A stretch of DNA of 64,000 nt from Cranoglanis bouderius (Eukaryota; Chordata; Actinopteri; Siluriformes; Cranoglanididae), in NCBI GenBank assembly GCA_023630585.1, contig CM042548.1, positions 15,014,527-15,078,526 on the forward strand. Reading direction: 5' to 3'. The position numbers and the translations under genes were made by a program. This document shows positions 24,063 through 35,957 of the stretch, one piece after another. The notes below the pieces were generated by a model that saw only the letters and a program-made list of their open reading frames with translations, searched no databases and was not told the DNA's origin. Positions within the stretch are counted from its first letter, which is position 1. Each line of letters starts with the position of its first letter.

Positions 24063-25443
24063 GTGAGTCGTTAAGCCGAATTGTTAGCATCGTGCGTGCA
24101 CAGCTCCAATGGCGGATTGTTTTGATGATCAGGCGTGAGAGTGTAGTACAGGGTTTTCTTGACTACCGCATAATTTATCATACATTTGTAATGCTTCTTA
24201 ATAAAAGGATTTAATGTGTTTTAGTGGTCTGTAATGGTAGACTAATGGAATAGTCTAGCATGGCTATTAATGATTGCAGGAGAGAGTGTGTGTTCTGTTT
24301 TGTGTGTACATTAAGTAAGGAATAAAATACTCTGGTGTGATGACCCGAAGTTGATTATTTTTCTATTAGATCACGTCTTGAAGTGTTTAATTCATCTTAT
24401 ACCAGAGCAATTACACTGTTCTATTTATTAAAGAACAAAGTGGCATATTTTTTATGTGTTTATTGTTACATTTAATGTTGTATAACATCCATCAAACAAG
24501 TTAGTTCCTGTTCTCACTTGTGATTATAGCAGCTAGGGTCTAGAGTCTTTATCTCAACAGTTTCTTTTGAAGTTAATAAGACACACACACACAAAAAAAA
24601 ATTGCAGTCACCACAAAGCATTACCTCTTCTTTCTCTGACACTGGAGACTCTTTCCATAAATGTTAAATAAACATCTTAAAGAAAACTTCACCACGTCAG
24701 TGATTAGACATATTTCTTTGTTAAACAATAATGCGGGTTTTTTTTTTTCTGTTCCTTATTAGGCTTAGATTATATGGCACGTTCCTTGTGAATATCTTGC
24801 TGTATATTATTTATCTTCAAGTTTAGTATATAGTACAGTTTTATACGTTAAATTACAGGACATAGTATGTGATTTGAGACACAGGTTATATCTGGGGAAT
24901 TGTACGAGGCATTCAGAATGACTAAATTACTACAGCTCTTCCATTTGGAATTCAGCTCCCTATATATAAGATAAGCACGAGTTCCTCTTTGCATCATGTG
25001 CAGGTTTATGCAGCCGAATTGAACCATGGCAGCGTTGGCGAGGAAGCTGCTTTCAGAGCAGGGCTTCAGCCTGTTAAAAAGTGGAGAGCGTTCGGTCTTC
25101 AGGGATATCCAGGTACTGAGCTTGCTGATGCCAGAAGTTTCTTACTGACGACTGAAACGTCACCAATTTCACCAATTTCACCAATTCCACGTTTTGTGAG
25201 CCAAACAGTATGGAGAAGATTCTGTGCCAGGGCGAAATGCAAACGGTATCAGCTTTTATTAGTGGCATTAAGAAAACATGCCACACTGAAAAGCAAAATG
25301 TGCGCATGTGTAACTCCTTAGACGAAAGGGTTCCTCAAGAGTTCCTTAGATTTCTGGTTCTCAAAACAGGGGTCTATGAAGCAAAGCCAAAAGATCCAAA
25401 TCTCAGTAACTGGATTATCTGACACCATAATTAACTAATTAAT

Positions 25444-25484
<41 letters not shown>

Positions 25485-28400
25485 CCAAGCACAACTGTAA
25501 CAATCTTTATTTCTTCCCCTCAGGGTTTATATTCATCTCTAATCCCTTCCTGCCTGGTTCACAGCCCTACTGGGTAAAACAGTGTATGAAGACGTACACA
25601 CAGAAACCTAACGTGTGTAACCTGGACATGCACATGTCACGTGCTGAGACGGAGAACATCTGGGAGAAGAGCGTAGGTGGCATTCGGTGAGTATACTGAG
25701 GAAAAAATGGCAACATATTTTGTTGAAAAAAACAAACAAACTCGCTGATAGTGGAAATCGAAAGACAGGAGAGCACAGGAGTATTTCTTTCAAGTCTTTA
25801 ACGTCTATATCATATCCAAATACCATCTTCTAATACAAATCTTCTGCAGAGAACAAACACACCACGAATCTAGATCCCTAAAATGTTAATCGATTTGGGG
25901 TAACCCTTAAATTTTTATGAACGCAGCATGTTCTGAACACATTTATTTCCTGACTATCTCTAGCTAATTGTGAAATTCACTCCGAATTCCTGTTCATGTT
26001 AATGTCCTATTTAAATATGTTTCCATTTTACAGTCAGTGGACCTGATTCTTCTGTATCTAACGTTTTGGTTTCACACTGCACATATTTAAACGAGTGTAT
26101 GGCTGAAAATGTGCTCAAAAAAAAAAAAACGCTCTCGGACCCGCGATCAATGTGATTTCTGGTTGTTCGGTGTTTAAGGAATATTGGCTTAATGGTCGGA
26201 TGGTTGTTTGTGAGTTCAAATCCCAGCACCGCCACCACAACTCTTTTCAATACCTTGAGCAAGACCCTTAACCCTCAACTGCTGACGTGTTTAAAGAGAG
26301 CGAGAACGCACCAGACTGTGTATGTGAAAACACTCTACTATCAAGTGAGGATGTTAATACTATCACCTTATACACTCCTGTGTGTTAAATTTCCTTTTAA
26401 GGAAATTGTTCGGTATTTTCAGATTCTCTCTGAGGATGTATTTACATTAGCTGTCGGTTTGTGCAGGAAGAAAGGGCAGAGGGAGCCGAGGACTCTGCTG
26501 GAGAAACTCCGCTGGGTGACTCTGGGTTACCATTACGACTGGGATACAAAGGTACTGCTATCTGTATCTGGTCCAAATATTCAGATCTGGACCTGTATTT
26601 GGATTTAAACCTGAAGTGGCCATGAATTGTGGCTCTGACAGTTCCTCTACCTCAGCTAAATCACTCTAGTTCATAATTGCTCTCAACGAGTTGTGGGTGG
26701 GGCAGTTATTATTTGCGTTCGTACCTGCCTGTGATATTTTCTAACAAATTTAGTTGTTATATTTGATTATTGACTCCAGTCTTTCGTTTGAAGCTCATGT
26801 AGATAATATTACTAGGATAGCCATCTTTCATCTCAGAAATATTGCTAAGATAAGAAATATATTGTCACTACACGATGCAGAAAAACTAGTTCATGTTTTT
26901 GTTACCTCTAGGTTGGATTATTGTAATGCCTGTCTGGATGTTCCAATAGGAGCATAAACAAACTCCAGTTAGTCTAGTCTACTCCAGTTAGCAGCAGCAA
27001 AAGTTCTTACTAGAACCAGAAGATATGACCACATCACCCCTATTTTATCCAGACTGCGTTGGCTCCCAATCAAATTTTGCATTGATTATAAAATACTACT
27101 ATTGAACTATAAAGCACTGAGTGGTCTCGCACCACAGTACCTGAGCGAACTTTTGATCTTTTATGATCCGGCACGCCTACTTCGATCAAAAGGTGCAGGC
27201 TATTTGTTGGTACCTTGAATAGTGAAGGCTACAGCAGGGGGAAGAGCTTTTCCTCTGGCTTGCTCATTAGGGATGAATTTATACATTTAAAATGTATATA
27301 TTTCTATAAAGCTGCTTTGTGACCATTTCCATTGTTAAAAGCGCTATACAAATAAAATTGAATTGATCTAATTTAAACCACCATGACCCTGACCAGGCAG
27401 TTACTAAGGATGCCGTAAATGCAAGCTTCATATCTGACTGCTCACTCGAAAGTAAAAACCTCGTACTCTGGCAACTTTTTTTCTTGCATTCTGTGCGATT
27501 TCTGTCCCAGTGACAAGCAATGCTCATAGTATTCATATGTCTTTGTATTTGTTTAGAACATGTTATCTGTTCATTCTGAGTAATTGGATTTACATCGCTA
27601 TTAGGGATGTAATGTAGTGTGATGTCATACTGCAGTGACTTGTGGGAAGGCCACCATATTGTTTGGATACAAGTGTTAAAGTAAAAACTCCAGCCTGCGT
27701 GTTAATCTTTGCTTATTGAATATTGGGGGGGGAGATCAAATATGTGCACTGATATGTGCCAATACATGGGATACATATACACATAACACTGAGGCATAGT
27801 GTGTTGTGAAACACTGCTAGCTCGTGCTTCCTCTGAGAAACCAGCAAATCTTTTTCAACCAAAGCGCTGTCTGCACTCTTCCACATACACGAGCTCACAG
27901 AAGTGTACGATTGGCTACTTTTGCGCTTTCCCATGGCTAATTATGCTCCCATCCATCCATCCATGAATGGCTGTGGCATCATCTAGTCAAACTCGTGATC
28001 TCTGGATGATACGCTTGCGCCACTCGGAAACCCGAATTCATTTTCAATACAGACGGCAAATTTCCTTCATGATCAAAACTCAACACCTCAAAAAACAGAA
28101 AGAGAGAACGTGAACGAGTGTGTGATTTATTATCCAGAGGGAAACCGTGGCCTTTATCGAAGCCGGCTTCCCTCCAAGAGAATGCACTTTGTCCTAAATC
28201 TGATTAGCGTTGTTTCCTCCTTTCAGGACGTTCGGTGTGGAGTCGTAGAGACCCGCTGCTCGTCTGTCTCGTTTATATGCTAATTACATTTAGGCTTCTG
28301 TCCTATTACATCAGTCAGGAGTTGCACTCAGGATTCATTAACCCTGATCTCGGTTTAATACTGCCAAATCTCTGGCATCAACCTGCGAATTTTAAGCAGC

Positions 28401-29388
28401 ACCTCTGTTTCGTTTTTGTTTTCCTTTTCAGTGAAGGACAGAGACTCCTGGTGAAGAGCCAATGAATACACCAATGAAAGGCTTCAGATACAGAAATCTC
28501 ACCCATGTGCCATTTAGATAATGGCATATATTGTAAAATATAGAAAACAGCAATCATTCTTATTTAGATTTTAACCCCTCTCTCTCTCTCTCTCTCTTTT
28601 TGCGCTAATCAGGAGACAGTAATATTTACTTCCTGTTCTGAAAGCAGCACTTGTGTAATGTGTGTGTGTGTGTGTGGGTTCCCCCCCCCCCTTCCTTTTC
28701 TTCTTCTTCTGTGTAGACCTATTCTTCTGATCACTACACTCCTTTCCCTGAGGACCTCCACTCTCTGTCCCACAAAGTAGCAGCGGCTTGCGGTTTTCCC
28801 GGCTTTAAAGCGGAGGCGGGAATTCTGAACTACTATCACTCCGATTCCTCTCTCGGCATCCACGTGGACGAATCGGAGCTTGATCATACTCCACCTCTTG
28901 TGTCTTTTAGGTGAGGAGTTCGTAACTTCATGTAACGTTTCTACTTTTTTAAAATGAGAATACAATTCACAAAAGAGTTAAACTGCATAAATTTACCCAG
29001 ATCTAAGTGATTCTTTCGTCTCAGCTTCGGGCAGACGGCGGTCTTCCTGCTGGGCGGGACTAAACGGCAGGACCCGCCCACCGCCATGTTCATGCGCAGC
29101 GGTGACGTCATGGTGATGTCGGGTTCCAGTCGCCTGCTGTACCACGCTGTACCCTGCATCGTTCCTGCCCCTGCTGGCCACCCCCTGCCCTTTTGCCTGG
29201 ACCAGTGTGTCGACAAGGACGAGCCGAACGATGGCATCGTCCAGACTGTGTGTGAAAAGGACTGGGAGGTGTGTTCTGCTTACCTTAAGACATCACGCAT
29301 AAACATGACGGTCAGGCAGGTCCTAGGCCCTGGTCAGACCTTCCCTGTCACACACACTCACACTGTTACAGCGACAGAACAATCCTGA
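23934..29388 (+). CDS. alkbh1: ALKBH1, Fe(II)/2-oxoglutarate dioxygenase
   Basis: ALKBH1 is an AlkB-family dioxygenase. It acts on tRNA m1A58 and makes 5-formylcytidine at C34 of mitochondrial tRNA-Met; DNA activities are debated. Coding exons are 23934-24062, 25004-25112, 25524-25686, 26467-26551, 28717-28910 and 29025-29388, all phases consistent, giving 347 residues. The Fe ligands are intact: H211-V-D213 (GIHVDESELDH) and H267 (SRLLYHAVP), with the same 56-residue spacing as human H231/H287. The 2-oxoglutarate arginines appear as R318 and R324 (SRINMTVRQVL). N200-Y201 lie in the conserved ILNYY. The chosen ATG has a strong context (AAGATGG). In-frame ATGs at 23919 and 23922 would add up to five residues. 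The C-terminus stops about 40 residues earlier than human (389). Confidence 0.97.
24300..24730 (+). repeat. Copy of CCTATAACAGC repeat family in alkbh1 intron 1
   Basis: It holds GTTGATTATTTTTCTATTAG, CACGTCTTGAAGTGTTTAAT, TTACATTTAATGTTGTATAA and ACACTGGAGACTCTTTCCAT in the family order. Confidence 0.75.
25004..25112 (+). CDS. alkbh1: alkbh1 exon 2
   Basis: 109 nt after acceptor TGTGCAG; donor GTACTG. It encodes AGLQPVKKWRAFGLQGYPG, strongly conserved. Confidence 0.95.
25448..25481. repeat. Poly-T run in alkbh1 intron 2
   Basis: About 34 consecutive T, roughly 40 nt upstream of the exon 3 acceptor. Confidence 0.95.
25524..25686 (+). CDS. alkbh1: alkbh1 exon 3
   Basis: 163 nt after acceptor CCCTCAG; donor GTGAGT. 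It encodes FIFISNPFLPGSQPYWVKQC and QKPNVCNLDMHMS. Confidence 0.95.
26165..26300 (+). mobile_element. tRNA-derived SINE fragment
   Basis: GTGAGTTCAAATCCCAGCAC resembles a polymerase III B box, and GAGCAAGACCCTTAACCCTC is the phrase that follows it in many fish SINEs. Only part of the element is present. It lies in alkbh1 intron 3. Confidence 0.65.
26467..26551 (+). CDS. alkbh1: alkbh1 exon 4
   Basis: 85 nt after acceptor TGTGCAG; donor GTACTG. It encodes LLEKLRWVTLGYHYDWDTK. Confidence 0.95.
26715..27366 (+). mobile_element. L2-like LINE 3' end (reverse transcriptase C-terminal relic)
   Basis: Translated pieces include DSSLSFEAHVDNITRIA, HLRNIAKIRNILS, VTSRLDYCNA, then in shifted frames AAKVLTRTRRYDHITPILS and YKALSGLAPQYLSELL. 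This order is that of the C-terminal end of fish non-LTR reverse transcriptases. The tail AAAGCGCTATACAAATAAAA then TTGAATTGA is the typical 3' end. It has stops and frameshifts and lies in alkbh1 intron 4. Confidence 0.85.
27367..28716. other. Rest of alkbh1 intron 4
   Basis: No exon or clear repeat, apart from a CT run (28577-28598), a GT run (28659-28676) and a C run just before exon 5. The stretch 28200-28450 is of high complexity and might be a conserved element; untested. Confidence 0.4.
28717..28910 (+). CDS. alkbh1: alkbh1 exon 5 (iron-binding HxD)
   Basis: 194 nt after acceptor TGTGTAG; donor GTGAGG at 28911. It carries the ILNYY segment and the HVD iron-binding motif. A minus-strand ORF over it is a shadow. 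Confidence 0.96.
29025..29388 (+). CDS. alkbh1: alkbh1 terminal exon
   Basis: It begins after acceptor GTCTCAG and stops at TGA 29386-29388. It carries the distal iron ligand H267 and the two 2-oxoglutarate-binding arginines. The end reads QTFPVTHTHTVTATEQS, unlike the longer mammalian tail. Confidence 0.95.
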
Positions 29389-29529
29389 AGTGGCTATGAG
29401 GAGGAGACTCAAATGGCTAAGAAGAGGAAAAATGAGTCAGGATATGACCTTGATTGTTGAGCTCCGTTTTGGACTTTTAGGGGTATTTTATATGATTATA
29501 ATTTTGGCTTTAAAAGCTGTACATATGTG

Positions 29530-29535
29530 AATAAA
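29530..29535 (+). terminator. alkbh1: alkbh1 polyadenylation signal
   Basis: AATAAA about 140 nt after the stop, followed at 29553-29575 by GT-rich sequence (CAGTGTGTGAAAGTGTGTC) that fits a downstream element. Confidence 0.75.
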
Positions 29536-29589
29536 TCATATTCCAATCATTCCAGTGTGTGAAAGTGTGTCAAATATAATCTTCCCAAA

Positions 29590-30730
29590 CTAAGCTGGTT
29601 GAACTTCCATCATGGCAGCCGAGGGTGAGCGATATGGCAAAAATATCATATCACGACACTTATGGCACGATACACGTTATGCATCACAATATTTTGAGAA
29701 TAATGTGTTCTTGTAACAAAGTCGTATAATCATTGATGATATGAACGTTTCTGTAAGAAGACATTTATTTAACATTTAAAGGAAGGCGTCTCCAGTGTCA
29801 GCGCTTTGTAACTGTCAGTAAGTTTTCCATCAGTTGACAGAATGACTCTTCAACGCAAGTGATGTTGTCAAAAACAACATTAAATGCAACTTTAACTGGA
29901 CAAAAAAGTACAGCATGTTCATTAATAAATGAAAAATTCATTTAATCATTCACAAAAGGTTGTCGGTGTAAAACAAATAAACTGTTGCACAATGTGTTGT
30001 AGGAAAATAATCAATCATTTGGAGTGGTGAGAGTGAGAGCTTTATCACACCAGCCCATCATTGATTTATTTTCCTGTCACAGCACTCTGTGTTTTATAAG
30101 TTTAACATAAAACCAGAGATTGTAATTAATATAATAGAACAAGTCATAAAGTTATCATGAACAAATATGTCCATGTTCTTCTGGATGAATTATCCAAGGA
30201 ACCTTTCAGTGTACTTTTTTACCTTTTAACAAAAGTGCTCCCGGGGCGTCTCTGGGCACCTTGAGAAACATCTGTTCACACCGCTCAGCACCTCAGTGGA
30301 ACCTCCATCTCAAAGCAGCCAGAAAGATCATTTTAAAATTATACACGGTCAGGATGATGTATGGAGTCGTATCATTTTTACTGCGGCCATTTGATCAGTT
30401 CTTCCTTTTGCTGCCTCTGTGTTTCTGTGCTGTTGCTTCATTAATGTGTCACTGCACATCATGAGCAGGAATGATGGAGGTTCTTTCTACTCTTTGAACT
30501 AAATTAGCTCTACATCTCTACTGTATGACCACACAAAATTCCGAACTCTGGAATATACACTGAGGAATTATACAGATTTAGGACTGCATGGAAAAGTTTA
30601 ACGTTAATGTGTCTCGGGATCAACGCTCTTCTTCCACAATCAATTTTTAAAAAATACCTTGTACTAATCTAGATCCAGGGACCCCTAATGCCTGATGACG
30701 TATCAGCAGTTGTTGTTGTCTGACCATGTG
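29590..30730. other. Intergenic, alkbh1 to sptlc2, proximal part
   Basis: No gene seen. 29620-29700 resembles a common fish interspersed sequence (GATATGGCAAAAATATCATA). 29750-30110 is a copy of the CCTATAACAGC family. 30240-30470 has an ORF without recognisable features. Confidence 0.4.
29750..30110 (-). repeat. Copy of CCTATAACAGC repeat family, inverted
   Basis: GGAAGGCGTCTCCAGTGTCA, GGAAAATAATCAATCATTTG and TTGATTTATTTTCCTGTCAC match the family. Both a GGAAAATAATCAA and a TTGATTTATTTTCC block are present, supporting an inverted-repeat terminus. Confidence 0.7.
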
Positions 30731-30734
30731 GTTG

Positions 30735-31030
30735 TTGGTGCCAAACAGGGTCCCATGTCCTAAACACATCCCAAACTGCTATACTGCCATGCAGTACTGG
30801 GGTTATGTCCTAAACCACTATACTGCCATGCCATACTGGGGTCACATCCCATCCCAAACTGTTATACTGCAATGCCATACTGGCATCATGTCCTAAATCC
30901 CTATACTTTCCATGCCATACTGGGGTCACGTCCCAAACCACTATACTACCATGCCATGTTGGAGTCATGTCCCAAACTGCTATACTGCCATGCCATATTG
31001 GGGTCATGTCCCAAATCACCATACTACTAT
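30735..31030. repeat. Minisatellite, about 35-45 bp units (CTATACTGCCATGCCATACTGG)
   Basis: Seven or so degenerate units of CTATACTGCCATGCCATACT followed by GGGGTCATGTCCCAAAC. The minus-strand ORF with repeating WDMTPTWHGSI is an artefact. Confidence 0.88.
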
Positions 31031-31239
31031 GACAAAACATGGTAAAAAAAAATAATAATAATAATGACATCATTAGCTATAAAACGAAGAATTATAAACC
31101 ACCAGCTAAAACTGATGTTATAAATACACCTGTTATAATGTACGACATCTTTTTAGTGGATGTGAAATGTGATGGAAGTCATTTTGAAATTCTGTAATGA
31201 TTATTTTTTTTAAATCAGAGAAAGGTAATTCAAAAAGAT

Positions 31240-31640
31240 GACCTTGTGACCCTTTTTCAGCCTCACATTGTTCACAATCACTGGAGCCCTTACACTGCAG
31301 GCTTTATTGCGAGCATCATTCTGTCACGACGGCACGCTCCTGAGGTCGTGAGTAAAAGTCTGCGTTCCCCGAGCCGTAAAGCCGAGGCGATGAGGTGAGC
31401 TGAGTGTTCAGCACCGGCTGCTGTTGTTATGGTGATGAGTGATTTCAGCAGCCTGTGCTGCCGGCTTCCCGCTGGCTTGATTACAGGACATTATGTTATT
31501 TGCACCAATGATGCTTTTAATTGGCTTGTCCCCGTTTCCATGGCAGCGCCAACATCGGGGGCCCTGTTTGTCCTTTGGTCCGGCTTGCTGGTCTTCGTTT
31601 ATTGATGGCCTCCTTGGATGTTAGGACAATAAAAAATTTA
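31240..31640. other. High-complexity intergenic block, possible conserved noncoding element
   Basis: No ORF with family features and no repeat. Base composition is balanced compared with the AT-rich flanks, and it includes TGCTTTTAATTGGCTTGTCC and GATTTCAGCAGCCTGTGCTG. The call is only that it is not repeat-like. Confidence 0.3.
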
Positions 31641-31974
31641 CCTTTAGACAGCTTGGAAAATTCTGTACACTTTACTTTGCAATTGTAATAATAAAATGCA
31701 GCCTTGCGTGCTTTATAGAACATGGCAAGGTTTTTTTTGTTTTTTTTTAAAGGGAAGATGCAGAAAATAAAGAAAGTAGAAATATAGTTATAATAGAAAG
31801 TCTAAAAATAAATATTTGTATAAAGCAATAGCAACAGAACCATACAAAATAAATAAGATTAAAACTAATAAACATACAAATGAAAGTTCCATATTTAATA
31901 GAAATAAAGCTAATCAAAATATTATCTTTTTGCTGAACTGTTGATGGTGTAACAACTTAAAATATCTGCTTGCA

Positions 31975-32309
31975 GCTTCACATTTGACATTAAGCATGTC
32001 TCATGAAGCGTGGTGGTGGTAGCATCATGTTCAGCGTTACTCTTGGACACTTGTTATTGTAGTTGTTCTGTATGTTTTAGATTTTTTTAAAATAATGGAT
32101 TTAATGTTGCTCTGCTCATCATCCTTGGTCTTCATGATGCAGTTTGGTTCTTTATGTTCTTGAACATAATCTGGAATCTTCCAGGAGCAGCTGTACTTAT
32201 ATGGAGATCACATGACGCTTAAATTGCACACGGGTCAACACTGTTTGACTACTTATGTGACTTCTGAATTAATTTAGGGGTTTTACAGTCACAGGAGGGT
32301 GAATACTAA
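31975..32309 (+). mobile_element. Tc1-like transposon relic, 3' remnant
   Basis: CATGAAGCGTGGTGGTGGTA then GCATCATG is a decayed copy of the KHGGGSIM segment of Tc1 transposases. The end TTTAGGGGTTTTACAGTCAC then AGGAGGGTGAATACT is Tc1-like terminal sequence. It directly abuts the next element. Confidence 0.65.
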
Positions 32310-33708
32310 GGATCATCCCCTCCTAAAAATGACTTGTATACTGAGTAAGTATACTCAGGTGTAGCTAATCACCTTCTCAATGTCACACAAAGCCATTTGA
32401 CTTTCAATTGTGATCCGCTGTGGTCATTTTGATTAGCTCACCATGAAAAGAGCTTTCCTGGAGCATTTTTCAGTCCTTGGTAGTGCAACTGAAGCAAACA
32501 ATCAACTATGGGTGGCAAGGCACTGTCAAAAGATCTCTGGGATAAAGTTGTGGACAGGCACAAGTCAGGAGATGGATAGAAAAAAATTCAAAGGCTTTAT
32601 CAATGTCTAGAAGCACAGTGAAGTCTATTATTAAGAAGTGGAAGGTATTTGATACAACATAGACCCTCCCTGGACCAGGACATCACTTCAAACTGGATGA
32701 AAGAGCCAAGAGGAAACTGGTCAGAGAGGCTACCAAGAGGCCTACAGCAACTCTGAAGCAGTTGCAGGAATTTATGACAAAGAGTGTTCATTGTGTGCAT
32801 GTGACAACAATATCACAAATTCTCCACAAATGTGGCTTGTATGGGAGGGTTGCAAGAAAAACGCCACCCACGACTGAACTTTGCCAAAACGCACCTTGAA
32901 GATTCTGAGGCCACATGGAAAAAGGTGTTATGGTCAGATGAATTGTTTGGCCTCAACACTAAACAATATGTCTGGCGGAAAGCCAATTCAGCTCACCATC
33001 CAAATAACACCATTCCTACAGTAAAGCATGGCGGTGGTAATATCCTGTTATGGGGGTGTTTCTTTGCAGCAGGGACTGGAGCACTTGTCAGGATAGAAGG
33101 AAAATGGGTGGGGCAAAATACCGTCAAATTCTTGAGGAAAATCTGCTGACCTCTGCCAGAAAGTTGTCAATGGGAAGAAGGTTTACCTTCCAACATGACA
33201 ATGACCCAAAGCACACAGCAAAACTGACCACGCAGTGGTTGAAGGAGAAAAAGGTGAATGTCCTTGCATGGCCTAGTCAGAGCCCAGACTTAAACCCCAT
33301 TGAAAATCTGTGGAATGACTTGAAGACTGCAGTCCAGAAACGGTCACCATCAAATTTAACTGAACTTGAGCAGTTCTGCAAAGAAGAGTGGGCAAATATT
33401 GTCTAGATTTGAAGTCTAGATTTGCAAAGTTAGTAGAGACATATCCCAACAGACTAAAGTCTGTAATTAAAAAATTAAGGCAAATTAAAGCAAGGGGGTG
33501 ATCCTTTTTCCAACTCAGTGATTGTTTTTTTAATCAAAATAAAAAAAAATTCTGACATGTTGGTGTTATATCTTTCACTTGGATGTTATAAGTTACACTG
33601 AGTAAATATAGCTGGATAAAACAAAAACTGTGTCCGTCTTCATTTCAGGCTGAAAAGCAACAAAATGTGATTATTTTAAAGGGGGGTGATTCTTTTCTAT
33701 ACCCACTG
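32310..33708 (+). mobile_element. Tc1-like transposon, decayed copy (GGGGGGTGATTCTTTTCTATACCC end)
   Basis: Transposase pieces read in two overlapping frames. The first (32832-33149) contains KKVLWSDELFGLN with the first catalytic Asp, and NTIPTVKHGGGNILLWGCF. The second (33050-33406) contains RFTFQHDNDPKHTAK with the second Asp, and SQSPDLNPIENLWNDLK with the third residue, Glu. All DDE residues are thus present, but the frame shifts near 33050-33150 and stop codons break the N-terminal region (from 32508). The right end reads ATACCCACTG with TA at 33709-33710. The left end is poorly preserved. Confidence 0.85.
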
Positions 33709-33736
33709 TATGCATTATAGGAGTAAATACTATATA

Positions 33737-33742
<6 letters not shown>

Positions 33743-33794
<52 letters not shown>

Positions 33795-33870
33795 ATATAA
33801 AGGATTATAAGGCTGAGTTTTTGTCAGAATAAAAAAAAAAATGTAGCGGCTGAAAAAGGGCTTTTGTTAA

Positions 33871-33925
<55 letters not shown>
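33743..33925. repeat. (TA)n and (CT)n microsatellites
   Basis: TA run at 33743-33792 and TC run at 33875-33925, separated by about 80 bp. Confidence 0.95.
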
Positions 33926-33929
<4 letters not shown>

Positions 33930-34188
33930 CTCGCTCAGCTTTTTGGCAGCCTGTAATTTTTTTCTCCTTCAATCGCTGCTGCTCCCATGGCAACTCTATC
34001 TGCTGAGTAGCCAGACGAACCCTGTGAAATTGTTCCAGGGCCTGTAATTGTGTACAGATTAGACACGGTGAGGGACACACACATACACACAGATCCACAT
34101 TATGTCTCATATGTCTTATGTTTCATACAGTACACATACTTTTTGCAACATGTATTACAGTATGAAACACAATTTAAAAATATATATA

Positions 34189-35579
34189 CAGTGGGGGGAA
34201 AAAGTATTTGATCCCCTGCTGATTTTGTACGTTTGCCCACTGAAAAGAAATGATCAGTCTATAATTTTAATGGTAGGTGTATTTTAACAGTCAGAGACAG
34301 AATAACAAAAAAAAATCCAGAAAAACGCATTTCAAAAAAGTTATAAATTGATTTGCATTTTAATGAGGGAAATAAGTATTTGATCTCCTATCAATCAGCA
34401 AGATTTCTGGCTCCCAGGTGTCTTTTACACAGGTAATGAGCTGAGATTAGGAGCACACTCTTAAAGGGAGTGCTCCTAATCTCAGTTTGTTACCTGTAAA
34501 AAGACACCTGTCCACAGAAGCAATCACTCAATCAGATTCCAAACTCTCCATCATGGCCAAGACCAAAGAGCTGTCCAAGGATGTCAGGGACAAGATTGTA
34601 GACCTACACAAGGCTGGAATGGGCTACAAGACCATTGCCAAGCAGCTTGGTGAGAAGGTGACAACAGTTGGTGCAATTATTTGCAAATGGTAGAAACTGT
34701 CAGTCTCCCTCGGTCTGGGGCTCCATGCAAGATCTCACCTCGTGGAGTTTCAATGATCATGAGAACGGTGAGGAATCAGCCCAGAACTACACGGGAGGAT
34801 CTTGTTAATAATCTCAAGGCAGCTGGGATCATAGTCACCAAGAAAACAATTGGTAACACACTACGCCATGAAGGACTAAAATAATACAGCGCCCGCAAGG
34901 TCCCCCTGCTCAAGAAAGCACATGTACAGGCCCGTTTGAAGTTTGCCTGAATGATTCAGAGGAGAACTGGGTGAAAGTGTTGTGGTCAGGTGTGGTCAGA
35001 TCTCTCTGCCATCAACTCAACTCACCGTGTTTGGAGGAGGAGGAATACTGCCTATGACCCCAAGTCATAACACCATCCCCACCGTCAAACATGTAGGTGG
35101 GAACATTATGCTTTGGGGGTGTTTTTCTGCTAAGGGGACAGGACAACTGCACCGCATCAAAGGGATGATGGACGGGGCCATGTACCATCAAATCTTGGGT
35201 GAGAACCTCCTTCCCTCAGCCAGGGCATTGAAAATGACCTTAATGACTTAGAGAGGATCTGCAAAGAGGAGTGGGACAAAATCCCTCCTGAGATGTGTGC
35301 AAACCTGGTGGCCAACTACAAGAAACGTCTGACCTCTGTGATTGCCAACAAGGGTTTTGCCACCAAGTACTAAGTCGAAGGGGTCAAATACTTATTTCAC
35401 TCATTAAAATGCAAATCAATTTATAACTTTTTTGAAATGTGTTTTTCTGGATTTTTTTGTTGTTATTCTGTCTCTGACTGTTAAAATACACCTACCATTA
35501 AAATTATAGACTGATAATTTCTTTGTCAGTGGGCAAACGTACAAAATCAGCAGGGGATCAAGTACTTTTTCCCCCACTG
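34189..35579 (+). mobile_element. Tc1-like DNA transposon, copy C
   Basis: Same family as copies A, B and D, 1391 bp, CAGTGGGGGG to CCCCCACTG. TA is at the left flank (187-188); the right flank reads TG, so the duplication is imperfect. The hairpin is at 34416-34509. The transposase ATG is at 34554. A TAG replaces a sense codon at about 34690, the 10-bp deletion lies at 34693-34700 and the catalytic-region deletion near 35229-35240. The terminal repeats are intact, so mobilisation in trans is conceivable. Confidence 0.93.
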
Positions 35580-35609
35580 TGTGTGTATATGTATGTATGT
35601 ATGTGTATG

Positions 35610-35710
<101 letters not shown>

Positions 35711-35957
35711 GCTGTGAAAGTGAAATTGTCTCGATACATACTTCAGTTAGTAGGACTTGATGTTATTGTGCACTGTGGCTCTGAGCTTACTGTACAAGTT
35801 CCTATTTTTGAAAACTGCACCCCTGTTCACATTTCAGTTCAAAATGCAGAACACTGATACTGTGTGTGTTTGCAGTCTTCTGTTGTGGAATTTAATATGT
35901 CTATAGTTAACCGTTTCTTAATTGATTAATGCAGTATCACAAACTGAGTTTGGCTAT

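Noticed and set aside
25074..25422. ORFs extending alkbh1 exon 2 or opposite to it
   Set aside because: Exon 2 ends at the GTACTG donor at 25113 and conservation stops there; the rest is intron.
26754..26957. Possible host gene with an SRLDYCNA motif
   Set aside because: It is the C-terminal part of a LINE reverse transcriptase with the typical 3' tail downstream.
28609..28965. 118-residue minus-strand ORF
   Set aside because: Shadow of alkbh1 exon 5 on the opposite strand.
32832..33406. Possible host gene derived from a transposase
   Set aside because: The frame is broken and ordinary transposon ends are nearby; no sign of domestication.
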